This document shows, in pieces, positions 1-12,391 of a stretch of DNA of 64,000 bases (positions are counted from its first letter, which is position 1; each line of letters starts with the position of its first letter). Source of the stretch: Xylogone sp. PMI_703. Its lineage: Eukaryota > Ascomycota > Leotiomycetes. The position numbers and the translations under genes were made by a program. The notes below the pieces were generated by a model, which saw only the letters and a program-made list of their open reading frames with translations, did no database searches and was not told the origin of the DNA. The DNA is taken from contig JAJTUQ010000007.1 of assembly GCA_021399445.1 (NCBI GenBank), forward strand, positions 248,001-312,000. The letters are read 5' to 3'.

Positions 1-498
1 CTCGGAGGCACAACCTCTCACACCCCCAGTGGTCATCCCAAACGGCGGGGAAGATTCACTGTGGAACGGCTACGGCCATGCGTATGCAAGAAATGCTTTC
101 TGAGGTGAACATGGTTATTATATTATTAGATATATATACACTTGTACATAATTCCTTAGCTTAGCACGTCCCAATACCCCCAGGGAGGTCTCATGGAGCA
201 GGTTTCACCTGCCCCTGCTGGACGCAAATAACTATCATCATCATCACCCTCTAAAGCTTCGGGTTAATCAGGAGAGTTCTTTTCGGTTTTGTTTTATTTC
301 AACTGTTGCAGAGAGTCATTATAATGTACATAAGCAATTCACTCGATTCTTCCTACCTAATTTGTATGAACGCGTCAGAACAAAAGATATACAAGTATAG
401 GGGTATAATTAGCTAGGTAACTGGGGTTCTCTTTTGTCCTAAGAGGATACCTGCTCGGTCCCTGACGCCACAACCTCCGATAGACTCGCTCTACGATG
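1..498. other. Intergenic, window edge
   Basis: No coding region was recognised in this AT-rich stretch. It lies downstream of the HET gene that ends at 499 and presumably holds its 3' UTR. Nothing else is visible. Confidence 0.5.
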
Positions 499-2825
499 TT
501 ATCCAAGCGGGATGAGCTTCCATGTATGAGACTCTCTCTCCCACGCCTCTTCTTTTACCTCGCCGCAGTTGACTCGGTAGGCGATGCCGTCTAGCCATCC
601 TATCTGGAGCACCAGCAGCATTGGATCAGAGAATTGGTTTCTCCGGCTGCCTAAAACAACAAATTCATGCCGGTCAGAAGGATGATCACTACTAGGGCTC
701 TTGCAATCCTCCTCTTCAGACATCATAATTCCCGTGGAGCCAACGACGTTACCGGAAGAATCCACAATGTCAGAGTGGCGCACGTCGTTGTTATCAGGCC
801 GTGCTAAGGTAAAGAATGCAGAACTCGTCCAGAAGAAGATAAGTTGCTTCTCCGGAGTCGCGCGCAATGTCGCCAGGAGATTCCTTGAGTGCTCAACCTC
901 GAGATCCGCAAGGGTAACGTGCGAATCGTGACTACGTTTCCAGCTTGGGGTATCCCTCCACCCTGTTGAGTCGTACGGCGCGGGTTTGTGTCGTATACGT
1001 TCAAGCCGGAGAGGAGCGTGGTAGTGTTCGAAGCAGAGGATCTCGGGAAATTCACTAGTGGCTCAAAAGTAAACAGGAGGTAGTGGTGGTTTATTCCTCG
1101 GGGCAAAAACAAAACTTACCCTATGTCCTCGTCACAGCGGTCGTCTCCTATGCAGACGAACACTTCACCAATCCAACCCATCCATGACCAGCTGGGAAAA
1201 GAGACCTTGGTTTGAAAAGACGTCATCGGCAGCGTCGAAAGCTCTCTTCGGCGCCGAACGCCAGTAAAAGAAGTCCAGAGCAATCCCTGTTCGAAATGAG
1301 AACGCGGCAATCCCCAGGCAAAGTCATCTCCAGATAGAGCCGATAGTCCCTGCAGGACGGCAAGGAATCCGTCGAAAGCATCTCCTTGATACGTGAAGGT
1401 CCTACGGGTATAACTAGACACGAGGTTCTGGTATGTCTTCCAGAAGCGTAGTTGGTCATCGTCGGGCTCGTAAAAGTTTCGAAAAGACCTCCGGAGAGTC
1501 AGCTCAGTGGCGCGCTCATGGAAGCGGTGGAATTGAAATATGTCGTTTTCAAAGTAGGACTCTTCACAGAACGTGGTCTCCCGGCAGACCCAGTAGACTT
1601 GCTCGGGCATGAAGACAAGCACACGGCGAGATAGCACACGTTCTTGCATCGTCCAGCCGCGAGAGTTCCAGGGTGTACGTTCCAAATGGTGCTCGTTTGG
1701 GTTGAGAAGGGGCTGCAGAGTGGTCATCAAGGATAATCCGTCATTCGCGTGACCATTGGTGCCATTCTTGTTCCCTGGTATAACTACCACTTCCTCTTGC
1801 CTGAGGGAACGACTTCCCGGGCGAAGACCAGGAAGACCGCCTTCGACACTTGATGCGGCAGCCGCCATGATGGTGAGGGATGCAAAGCCATATATCTGAC
1901 TCATGGCTCCCACTTGGGTTCCCTTGTCTCCATCATCATCCTGAATGATGCATAAAGCGTCGATCCAAAGGTACCGGAACTTTAGCGACTTGGTCAACAG
2001 TACGGCGTCTTCGATCGTCTGGGGCAGATGCTTAGTGGCCAGGACATTTGGTTTGGCCATGTCATCCTTGTTTTTCCTTTCCAGCTTCAACTTCTGTTCC
2101 CCTCCCCAGACGTAGCTGAGAGCTATGTACTGCTGATCTGAGAGGTAGCTATCCTCCAGGGTAACGATACACATCTGCTCAACATCGACGAAACGGATCT
2201 TTTTAAGCGTATGCTTCGAGCTTATATCAGCACTCTCGCAAGCGATTCCGTGGTCTGTCTTGCAGATATCCATCCAGCGCTGTACCCACCGCAGATCGAG
2301 CAAGATAGGTCGCTGACGGCCGCCAAAGACCATCATATCAACCTCTGGACGAGGATCTGTAAACTCCTCATCCACCTGAATGGATCCTGCACCGATATTG
2401 CATGCCTGAAAGGCGTGGAATAAGCTTTTGTTGGGGCCCCCGATCGTGTATACATCGGTGGAAATGTCGACGATGATGGATAGTCGGCGTATTAACCAAT
2501 AGTTCTCGCCTTGGGGATCACGGTACCCACCAAAGAAGGTCGTCTCTGCCTCACAGACATCCTCGTCGCTGAGACGATTGGCCACATGCCGAGTTAAAGA
2601 AAATACGATGAGCTGACATAGCCGGCATGACTTGCTCCTCCGAAGAATCTCGCTGAAGGGGCCAAGGGTGGTCGGTTTGTGGGTATCAACCCGCGTGTCC
2701 TTGAAAGGGCGTCGGCTCTTATCAACGCGGCCTTCCCTGACGGCAGGCAGATCTGAGAGTAAGGGATTTCTTAGGCGCTCGAAATCGATCTTGCTACAGA
2801 ATTCGCATAGTCTAACAGCATCCAT
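499..2825 (-). CDS. HET-domain (heterokaryon incompatibility) protein 1
   Basis: Two exons, complement(499..1054, 1120..2825), giving 753 aa. The 65-nt intron has donor GTAAGT and acceptor CTAG, and the frame is continuous. The HET core is clear: IALSYVWGG near residue 200, YLWIDALCIIQDD near 255, then MSQIYGFASLTIMAAA and RGWTMQERVLSRR. The N-terminus has cysteines typical of the family (CEFCSKIDF, SCRLC). Exon 2 carries the usual C-terminal tail (GIAYRVNCGEV, WKLIPLG). HET proteins trigger programmed cell death in fungal non-self recognition; the partner is not predictable from sequence. The gene is intact and more GC-rich than the cluster that follows. The HET call is very secure. The splice site rests on phase and on a family-like join (DIGEFPEIL). 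Confidence 0.9.
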
Positions 2826-3671
2826 ATTCTATTCGATGGCCTGTGTGGCGGGAAGTCTTTGGAGAGATAGGCCAGGTGTTATGTATCTGGCAAGCGCAGT
2901 GACTATTAAGTCAGGTTTGTTCGCTCTCCGAAGGTTGGAATTGCATGCAGATATTGTGGGATGCGGCTCTTTGAATATGTATCCATTGCCAGGCACAAAA
3001 CGCGTTCAGCTGCCTTCATTCTGGTGCCCAACAACCCAACTTAACTTCGTTAGCCATTAACGGAATCAGTTATCCGTCTTCTCGTGATTGGATCCTAGTC
3101 GTAAACAAATGGAAACGTGTCTTTAAGCTTCAGCGTAAGGTAGACTGGAATAGTGAACTAAAATTACCACCCTCTATAATCTAAAACCACGCCGATAAAT
3201 GTGACCCTAATATCGGGGGTTCCAGTTCAACAGGTCAAAGGTGTGGCGCAACGCGACATCATCGGGGGTCAAAAATAATTAATCCGGTATGCTGAGCATA
3301 TGCTGAAACCTTACAATTTAGAAATTTTTATGTATTGCCGTAAGCTCTGTATCGCTGTAGGTCATAAAAGGCCTTGCCAAACGGAATATTTTGCCGACAT
3401 ACGGCCCCGAAGGGAGGGCTTTTACTTAATGTTGAAGTGGAAGTAAATATTGATATGTCTGTTAAAAATACGAGTTGAAACTATGAATGAACTATCTGTC
3501 AGCTGTGGTTTTAACCCAAAGATCTCTACCCCTAGAAAGAGCGTATCTAGTACATGGTCTATCGAACTCTTCTGGCTATTATCTAGTCCTCTGCCATGAC
3601 AATTCGATGTATTCCCTAGAAATTTTGCATAACATTGTATAGCACTCTAGCTTTAGATACATAAATTGAGA
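2826..3671. other. Intergenic between HET gene and SDR1
   Basis: No intact gene is visible. The stretch holds the upstream region of the HET gene, a 43-nt fragment of the FAD monooxygenase gene (annotated separately) and AT-rich DNA. Confidence 0.6.
3360..3402 (+). pseudogene. Fragment of FAD monooxygenase coding sequence
   Basis: Forty-two of 43 bases match 20177-20219, inside the last exon of the FAD monooxygenase gene (peptide VIKGLAKRNILPTY). The single difference (3390) is synonymous. Past 3402 coding similarity fades but remains readable (TYGPEGR against TYSSERR). No flanking open frame exists and a TAG precedes the block. It is probably a relic of a paralogous monooxygenase or a captured piece. 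It is too short to decide which. Confidence 0.6.
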
Positions 3672-4681
<1,010 letters not shown>

Positions 4682-4850
4682 CCTGGATATTTCGATTATG
4701 GAAACTACGGTTACCGGGTAGAACCTTATCTTCCATTTTTATAATTTTCCCTGGGAATCTATTAGATATGTAATGTTGTAGCAATCTATCAATCCCTTAA
4801 CCAGGGGGTGTTGCTGAAGCGGAAAGCGGGGGAAGAATTCCGCACGGGGT

Positions 4851-4894
4851 CGGACGAAGGCTGTCCGAATAGGAAGCCGGATTACTGATGTCCG
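4851..4894. promoter_or_regulatory. Two CGG-N11-CCG inverted half-sites upstream of SDR1
   Basis: CGG-N11-CCG occurs at 4851-4867 and again at 4878-4894, 170-213 bp upstream of the SDR1 start. The 11-bp spacing is that of the Gal4 binding site, and a Gal4-like Zn2Cys6 regulator is encoded 2.5 kb away. Binding is inferred. Confidence 0.6.
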
Positions 4895-5245
4895 AGAGTA
4901 AACTGCATTATTCATGTCTATTGTCTAATAACAAATTTTATGAATCAGTAATGGCACTGAAATATAATCTAATATATATTATGAACATGACATATTTAAG
5001 TTAACACGTAAACTTGTTTGAGCAACGTAGCGCCTATCGCATGACACAAGAGAAGTCGCATATGAAGAAAATAGGAGCTTAAGAAGATCTATGTGGTTGG
5101 CATTATTAAAACAAGAATTTCTTAAAATGCCAAAAAATATATTAATTTTAATTCACTCTTCATTAAAGCTGTACTAAACTAATACGTCTTCTAAACTCCC
5201 ACTTCTAAAATACAGTTGCTCCACCTACAGGATTGTTAGCCAATG

Positions 5246-6321
5246 TTAAACTCTAGGTACGAAATATTTACCGTCAACTACTATATCTGTACCATTCATA
5301 AAACTTCCAGCATTTGAACATAACAGTACCAAAGGTCCAGTCAGTTCTTGAGCTAACCCCATTCGTCCCATCGGGTTACGTTCGTTCCAAATTCTTCTTG
5401 CACGATCTAGTCCAGGACCCTCATTCAAGACTGTATCCATATAGCCCGGTGAGATTGAATTAGTACGAATCCCGTAGCGTGCCCACTCAGCAGCAAGACA
5501 ATTTTTCATGTGCAACAATGCAGATTTCGAGGTATTGTATGCAATTTGAGGCTGGGGGTAATTGACAATATGGCCGGATATAGCTGAATGTGTTTAATGT
5601 AAGTATCATACATAGCGTCCAAAGCATTTGTGAATCCTTACATGATATAAAAACAATAGAGCCACCACTATTCTTGATAATCATTTTTCTAGAAAAATAC
5701 CGACCCTTTTAGTAAAAATATACGTATCGAAACCACAGGTGAGCTTACTTTGCGGCAGCTTGGGCACACAAAAAAGATCCAGTAGTGTTGATTTCTAGCG
5801 TGCGTCTCCATTCCGCAGGACTCATATCGACTGCATGGACACAGCCAACCACACCTGCAAAACAGCACAAGATATCAATACTTCCAAGCTCTTCGAAAGC
5901 TCCTTCTACCGAGAGATTAATATTGTCAGCATCTGTAACATCTACTTTCTTTGCTAGTATTTTCGCCTTTGGAAAGTCAGCTCGCAGGCTGTCAATTGCT
6001 GAAGAGGCCGCTCCAGGATTGATGTCGAAAAGGGCGACGCCACTCAGACCATGCTCCAAAAGAGCTCGCACTCCTTCTAGAGCTAAAGTTCCTGTGCCTC
6101 CAGTGACTGAGAAAATTGTTTAGCTTGATAAGGATAAGCCAAAAGGTTACAGAAGTGGGCGTACTAATAGCGTTTCCCGCAACAGTAAATCTAGACTTCT
6201 CTGGAGAAGAAGTATGTCTTTGAGACAGAACGATGGAACTTTTGGAAGAGTTATCATAAAGTTGCATTTCTGGTAAAATACGAGTGACAAGTGTATTTCT
6301 ATCATATTCAGTCTTAGACAT
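5246..6321 (-). CDS. Short-chain dehydrogenase (arabinitol dehydrogenase-like), SDR2
   Basis: Four exons, complement(5246..5583, 5642..5688, 5749..6106, 6165..6321), 299 aa. The ATG at 6321 was chosen because the longer frame opens at a TTG. Visible motifs are ITGGTGTLA (cofactor glycines), an Asp after beta-2 in ALFDIN suggesting NAD(H), the catalytic Ser in ISSISGH, YNTSK, and SISPGYMDT. The fold and cofactor pattern fit NAD-linked polyol dehydrogenases such as D-arabinitol 2-dehydrogenase, which oxidise a sugar alcohol to a ketose. It lies head to tail behind SDR1. Unlike its neighbours it shows no CGG-Nx-CCG site in the 500 bp upstream. Exon 3 is only 47 nt. The substrate is not provable from sequence. 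Confidence 0.87.
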
Positions 6322-7179
6322 ATTGGCCAATTTGCTCGAGCGTACTACACGTATGTTGTTAGTTGCGTTTGGTTGTAATTATATAGGAAGATTAAGTGAT
6401 ACTTGATTCTGTCAGTGTGTCGATCAAAGTAGGATTGAATGTTCTGGAGGTCGATTGTGCTGTGTGCAATGGGGTAAGTTTTTGGCGAAATTTGCTGCAA
6501 AATGTATTCAGGGTAGCAGTATGAGCCAGAGCTAGGAGATCTCTCGCTAAATAGGAGGCTTTATATTCGAGAATATAAATCTATCCGTGAGAACAACACT
6601 GATACGTTACCGGCTCATATGAAAACGTGATAACATCTCCCAAATCTTATAGCGGTCTTGAAAGTGAGCGAACATCCATTTTAACTTTAATTGATAGCAC
6701 GAAGTACTAAGACGTAATATGACATATTTTATGTACAATGACTATTAAAGCATGGGGCATTAGGCATTTTGGAAGTAGAGGATCTCGGTGTCGTTTACCG
6801 TTCTGGTGGTATTCAAGAGGCAATAGTTAAACAAGTGCATTATTTCAAAATATTTCCTATATATAATAAATCTCTTCTCTTTCCCTTTTTAGTAATAAAA
6901 TATATTAATCTACCCTTGCTACACTTAAATGCCGTATCGGTAAATTTACTGGAACTATTAGGAGCTAAATCCCGGAGTAGGCTACGCTTGACCGCTTATG
7001 GGGTGAATTTTTTTGCAAATGGCGCTTCGGGTGACAGAATGCCGTTTGTTCGGGACGTCAATTCCGAACAATAAAGATCCAGATATGAGCGGCGGATAAC
7101 CAATTTCTTTTCCCAGTACATGTCCGAATCTATACCTCTGCTCGGATCCTTCACGACAGTTACTAGACACGGTCTATTC
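6322..7179. other. Divergent intergenic region between SDR2 and regulator
   Basis: AT-rich promoter region shared by SDR2 (leftward) and the Gal4-like regulator (rightward). The only marked elements are the CGG inverted sites at 7028-7066. Confidence 0.5.
7028..7066. promoter_or_regulatory. CGG-N11-CCG and CGG-N10-CCG upstream of the Gal4-like regulator
   Basis: CGG-N11-CCG lies at 7028-7044 and CGG-N10-CCG at 7051-7066. The second has perfect 6-bp arms, GTTCGG and CCGAAC (7048-7069). They end about 135 and 113 bp before the ATG at 7180, which fits autoregulation. Confidence 0.55.
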
Positions 7180-9650
7180 ATGAATGCAAAGAAAACCCGA
7201 AGCCGTGAGAACGGCAATGGTTGTGCTAGAAGAGCTTGCCGGGAATGCAGCAGAAGGAAATCCAAGGCGAGTTAGCTGGACAGTCTTGCTACATGTGTAT
7301 AGCAGCTCAGCTGATCTGTATCAATTTGGTATAGTGCGACCGTCTCATACCGGCTTGCTCACCCTGCCAACGATACAAAAGAGTCTGCGACTATGAAAGG
7401 CAGGAAAAGACACCGCTCACAAGGAGGTAAGAAGAATTGACCATGGCATTAATAATTCTCACGATTTACTATAGACATTTGAGCCACGTAGAAGCAGAAC
7501 TGTCTCGAACAAGAGAACTGCTAAAGAATTTTACATCTCAGCGCCAAAATGGATCATGTAATGAAACCTCCTCGGTATCCCAAGAGCGTAATTTTCAAAC
7601 GGATTTCGAATCCGTACGTCGAGTATCATTTCAACCGGAGACTTCATCCAATTATATATGGGGTAGAATACCCACGACTGGCACATCTGCACAGTCTCCT
7701 TCTCCACAACAAGGGGATGCATCTGCAAACACTGTGATCTCACAGTCCCCAGGGTCTCCAAGACCACATAGTGGAATCACTCCATCAGTAACATCCCAAG
7801 ATCGGTACCACAGCCCCGGCGTAGGTTCACCAGCTGGCGCTAGTAGTAATGTGCTGTCTCTCGAAAGCCCGCCTACATCGGGGGACTTTGAATGGGACGA
7901 ACGGAGCAGCCGGTCTGGTGGCTATAGATTTGTTGACGGCATGGTTAATCTAACCACAGACGTAAATGATAGCGGCTATCTAGGTATAGTTATTTAAGGA
8001 TGGTTAAGCCACAATATAGCATTGCTAATTTATAATAGGAGTTGTGTCAGGAGCTGCACTATTAAGGATGACAGGGGGTGCTGGCGAGAATCATTCCAGG
8101 GATGCGCATTCTCAAGCGCCTAAAATCCCGTTTACGATCAATTCATTATCTTTTTTGGACGGCTATAGATGCTTACTTTTCGCTGTATCATCGTTCATAT
8201 CCCATCCTGCATGAAGCTACCTTCCGCGCACAATTTATGGAGATAATACCTAGACCGCCTGGAAATGCGTGGCAGGTACTATTGTATATAGTCTCGGCAA
8301 TAGGGGCCTGGTCCACAGCTACACAACCTACTGAAGTTGATTTGGGATTATTTGAAGCCGCTAAATCCAGATTCTCAATAGACCTAATCGAGACTGGTAG
8401 CATAATTCTCGTCCAAGCACTAGCACTCTTATCAAACTACGCACAAAAGAGAAACCGGCCAAACTCCAGTTATAATTATTACGGGCTAGCTCGGCGGATA
8501 GCAATGGGCATTGGACTCCACAAAGAGTTCTCGAACTGGCAGCCAAATTTCTTGGCGCTAGAAGTGAGGCGGAGAGTCTGGTGGTGCTTATACGTCTTTG
8601 ATATTGGATCCATTATCACTTTTTCTAGACCATTGGACTTTCCACAAAGCGGAATCGAAGCCGAATTACCACTGAATGTCCATGATTCGGTCAGTGTTCT
8701 TCTTATGTGTTATTTTTAATGTCTAATTTCATGTAGGATATTACACCATCCACGCGTCAACGACCATTACCAGCGGATGAGACGACGTTATATACTCACC
8801 TGAGATCACAGTGCATGTTCCACATGGCAACGTGTAAAATATATTCATGTATGATCTCAAAGCCATTCCCAACGGCAAATGAAATGGTTAGGTTTGACGA
8901 TCTCGTTATCGGCCAATGGCTTGCGTCCCTTCCCTCATTCTTCCAAGAACACGCCATTCAATCACCGAAATATAAACTGTGCCACTGTATCCTCCACTGG
9001 AGATACCGGAATTTTCGAGTACTAATGTTCCGCCCATTTCTTGTTCATCGGGTCACCTCAAGATTGAACAGTGGAAATGAACCTGCCAATGATTCCGGAG
9101 ACAAGCAAATTGTCGACATCGCGTTTCAACGTTGTCTTGATGCCGCCAGTGAATCAGTCACATTAATTTCCAAATTTTGGTTTGAGAATGAGAAGACAAT
9201 GATGGCCTCCTGGTATGGGCTTTACTTCCTATTTCAGGCAATCCTAATTCCCATCATTTGCCTTCGTAATGATCCGCGATCGGATATGGCAAGTAGTTGG
9301 CGCGATCAAATTTTTGAAGCAACTCATGTCTTAGAATCGATGATGGAGCTTAACCCTACCGCCACTCGATGCTTAGACGTAGTTAAGTCTCTTTGCCAAC
9401 CATACATGTCGGTTGATGGAGGTGTCGATAGTCCCACACAGGATTCCACACTAGCTCAACTTACAGACCTGTATCCATTAATTTGGCCAACACTTGAAGC
9501 TGCCCAATTCGATGGCGTCGAGACTCTGTAAGATGGCCTCACCCTACTCTTCTACTCTACTCTATGCTGTTTATGTCGGTTGTATTAATAATTTCTAGGC
9601 AAGAATCGGTGGTCATGAGTTTTATGGATCAGATATCAGGCTTTGATTGA
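7180..9650 (+). CDS. Gal4-like Zn2Cys6 transcription factor, frameshifted in this sequence (TF1)
   Basis: Exons 7180..7266, 7335..7426, 7475..7983, 8039..8689, 8737..9527, 9599..9650, about 726 aa once one surplus base is discounted. The zinc cluster is split by an intron: ACRECSRRKSK, then CDRLIPACSPC and VCDYE. A short coiled-coil follows (HLSHVEAELSRTRELL). The middle homology region contains GYLGVVSGAALL, DAYFSLYHRSYPILHE, AIGAWST and RRVWWCLYVFD. Intron 1 uses a GC donor (gcgagt). At the T6 run 8151-8156 the frame must lose one base to join INSLSF to WTAIDAYF; the total exon length (2182 nt) is likewise one base over a multiple of three. The gene sits inside the polyol cluster whose promoters carry Gal4-type sites, so it is probably the pathway regulator. 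Either the sequence has an indel error or the allele is broken. Confidence 0.85.
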
Positions 9651-10417
9651 CGGTGAAACAAATTGAATTCAGTATGTGAGATCACATAAGTTTTAGTATA
9701 CTGCTAGCAACTACCTGGAAGGATTATATTTTCCAAAAATCACATTATCATATATATAACTGAGTTTAGCTATACAGAGTGGAGAAAGATTACGATCTGA
9801 TTAGAATACAGTATTTGAGTATTTAGAACGGAGTCCAGCGATACAACAGCATATATTCAATAACTATAGTCTAAAATAGAGAAAAGCTGATTCTTGGGCT
9901 CCTGGAATACGTATGGGAGCCACTACCTTTATCACTGTAGAGCGCCAAATAGCTAGCTATTTTGTGGCTAAGCAGTTCCCGCCAGCCTCTTACACCATAC
10001 CAGTCTCCGGTGCCTTGAAAATATATAACTAATCGTCAGAAATTATTTATATTCTTATATGGCAAAGTCCAAATACACGCACTTTTAACAAGGTAATTTC
10101 AGGTATAGTCACCTGGGAGATGGCGTTATCACGATGTATGTGATAATTACTACTTTAGCTGGACTTTTGATAAGCTAAGTTTATATGATAATTGATACCA
10201 AATACAGTAAACTCTTAATCGGCTTTAATACGTGAATGATGTGCATGAGAGTTCACCATGTAATAGAAAACTTATCTGGGGCTATTTAATCTCTTACACT
10301 CTACCAAAAAAATAATCAATTTCATATGTGGTGATTAGAATAGAATCTCTTAAGCAGTGATGTCCACACTTCATTTGCTCTACCAAATTCCTCCTGGTAC
10401 ATATAATAAACTTTGAG
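9651..10417. other. Convergent intergenic region
   Basis: AT-rich tail-to-tail region between the regulator and the zinc dehydrogenase. It presumably holds both 3' UTRs. No gene or repeat was recognised. Confidence 0.5.
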
Positions 10418-11731
10418 CTAATTTTGTACTCCTTGTATGAGAACTTTTATGACATTCTCATGTTTTTGTCGCACCAAGTCAAATGCCTCCTTTGTCTCCT
10501 CAAATTTGAATCTATTTGTGATCAAGCTCTTGACATCAATCCTGCCACTAGCAACTAAATCAATAGCAGTGGGGTAGCAACCTGTAGTGTATCTGATGGA
10601 TCCACGTATAGTTAGATCACGAATACAAGCAGTAGTGATAGGGAACTCGACGTTCTGAATATAGTTAGAAGAATTGACTTTTTTAAATTACAAGGTGAAC
10701 AAATCAAAGCATTACTCACCTCTTTACCCATGCCAGCTTGTACATATGTTCCACCCTTCTTTGTTAAATTTACTCCAATTGCAATACAGCTTGGAGCACC
10801 AGTTGCCTCGATCACCACATCCGGTCCATCCTTTAGGTCAAACTTTTCTTTGATCATTTTGGCCAATTTTTCATTCCACTCCATAGTTTTAACATCCGCT
10901 GGTTGTTTAGGAGGTAAAAAGGTGTCATCGGCGGCTCCAAAAGACTTAGCAAAGTTAAGTCTTCCTTGGCTGATATCTACACCTATGACTTTTTTTGCTG
11001 CATAAATCTTTGACACTTTTTGACATAAAATTCCAATGGGACCACAACCGAATACGACAACTGTCTGATTACCTCTTACATTGCCCACTTTGACCATCTG
11101 TACAGCACAGGCTACTGGCTCAATTAGAGCACCGTGTTCCATATCTAGGTGGTCAGGGAGGCAATAACAATAATCTGCAGCAATAACGTAATACTTTGCT
11201 AACGTACCATCCCATGGTGGAGTTGCTGCGAATACTGTGTCTGGGCAAAGATTATAAGAGCCAGCACGACAATAATCACAACTACTAAATATTAGCATAA
11301 TAATGTTAAGATATACGAAAAGTCATACTGTCGGCACGGCACACCCGGTTCAATTGCTACTCGGTCCCCTACTTTCAAATTTTTGACAGCAGAACCGACT
11401 TCAACAACTGTTCCAGAGCTTTCATGACCAAGAATTATAGGTGTAGTTAGAATAAAATCTAAGATCATGTTAACCTTATTCTATATGTCTAGACTAACAC
11501 TTACCTCCAATTCTACCGTGATCGTAATAGTGTAGATCAGAGCCACAAATTCCAGTTTGCGCAATATGAACACGAACGTCCCATGGATCCCTTAGTGGGG
11601 GGATTGGTTTATCTTCAAATTGTGCCTTGCCGATAGCTTGAAGTACGAATGCTGGATTTCTAGCCTAAGAGTATTTTAGCAATCTTTCCCGTGGTGACGT
11701 TATCAATATCTATATTCGAACGTACAGTCAT
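10418..11731 (-). CDS. Zinc-dependent NAD polyol dehydrogenase (sorbitol/xylitol dehydrogenase-like)
   Basis: Five exons, complement(10418..10654, 10720..11281, 11329..11458, 11505..11664, 11726..11731), 364 aa. It is a medium-chain dehydrogenase: [10 protein letters not shown] (catalytic zinc Cys and downstream His), GHESSG, structural zinc cysteines PCRHCDYCRAG and NLCP, and the Rossmann motif [10 protein letters not shown]. An Asp at GVDIS points to NAD+. The family oxidises sorbitol, xylitol or L-arabinitol to the ketose. The acceptor at 11282 was chosen over one 3 nt earlier because it restores the family spacing of the structural cysteines. The first exon is only ATG plus one codon. It is transcribed divergently from SDR3 across 660 bp carrying CGG inverted sites. 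Confidence 0.92.
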
Positions 11732-11887
11732 ATTGTAAAAATGTAAAAATTGTCTGTTCTGTTGAAAGTTCGTGGATCCCACATGGTTAAATTTGTAGTT
11801 TAACGGAACACTGGATTAGCTTTACGTTTGGTACGGACAGTACAACTGCAATATTTGGTAATAAAAATACGGCTGGGAATCATAAAA

Positions 11888-11930
11888 CGGTGTTCCGATT
11901 CCGTCCATTGGGTTCGGGTTAGGGTGTCCG
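11888..11930. promoter_or_regulatory. Two CGG-N10-CCG inverted half-sites upstream of the polyol dehydrogenase
   Basis: CGG-N10-CCG occurs at 11888-11903 and 11915-11930, 157-199 bp upstream of the dehydrogenase start. The second overlaps a GGGTTAGGGT block also found in the P450/monooxygenase promoter at 18361. A CGG-N5-CCG lies nearby at 12159. Confidence 0.55.
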
Positions 11931-12238
11931 GTGGGATTCTTTGCTCGTAGTAGCAAGCAATCTATGGCCTCACATGATTAATTTAAGGAAGCCACAAGTA
12001 AAATTAATGATATTATAATTAGTAAGAACTAAATTAGAATATTTAATCATGATCCATCTAGCGTACGTATGGTTGTCCAGCGGGAAAAGAGCCCGAGTGA
12101 GTCTAGATTCGCGGAATGAGAATATCTTCATTATCAATAGATAAAATTGATTTTAAACGGACTTTCCGCTCCATTTCGCGGTGAATTTTTTTGAATCCTC
12201 TCACCCCGTTTTCCTATTACTGCCTTCTAAACGCCATT

Positions 12239-12253
12239 CGGGTCTACTTTCCG
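12239..12253. promoter_or_regulatory. CGG-N9-CCG upstream of SDR3
   Basis: An inverted CGG pair with 9-bp spacing lies 139-153 bp before the SDR3 start. The distance matches the other sites in the cluster, but the spacing is shorter, so the same factor is less certain. Confidence 0.4.
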
Positions 12254-12391
12254 GATAATGGTTCCCATGACACATATATTCCAATTAATCTTTTAATAAT
12301 ATTTAATTCTCTCAATTTTACAATCTTCAGTTGTTATCGGTCATTTCATACGCTCTATAAGCCAATAAGTTTGCATTCCCGTCTCAGTCAT

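Noticed and set aside
6769..7074. 101-aa plus-strand frame upstream of the regulator
   Set aside because: Hydrophobic AT-rich translation, overlaps the promoter sites, no homology recognised.
8078..8719. A separate short gene starting at 8078
   Set aside because: Its sequence is the middle homology domain of the regulator; it is explained by the T6 frameshift, not by an independent start.
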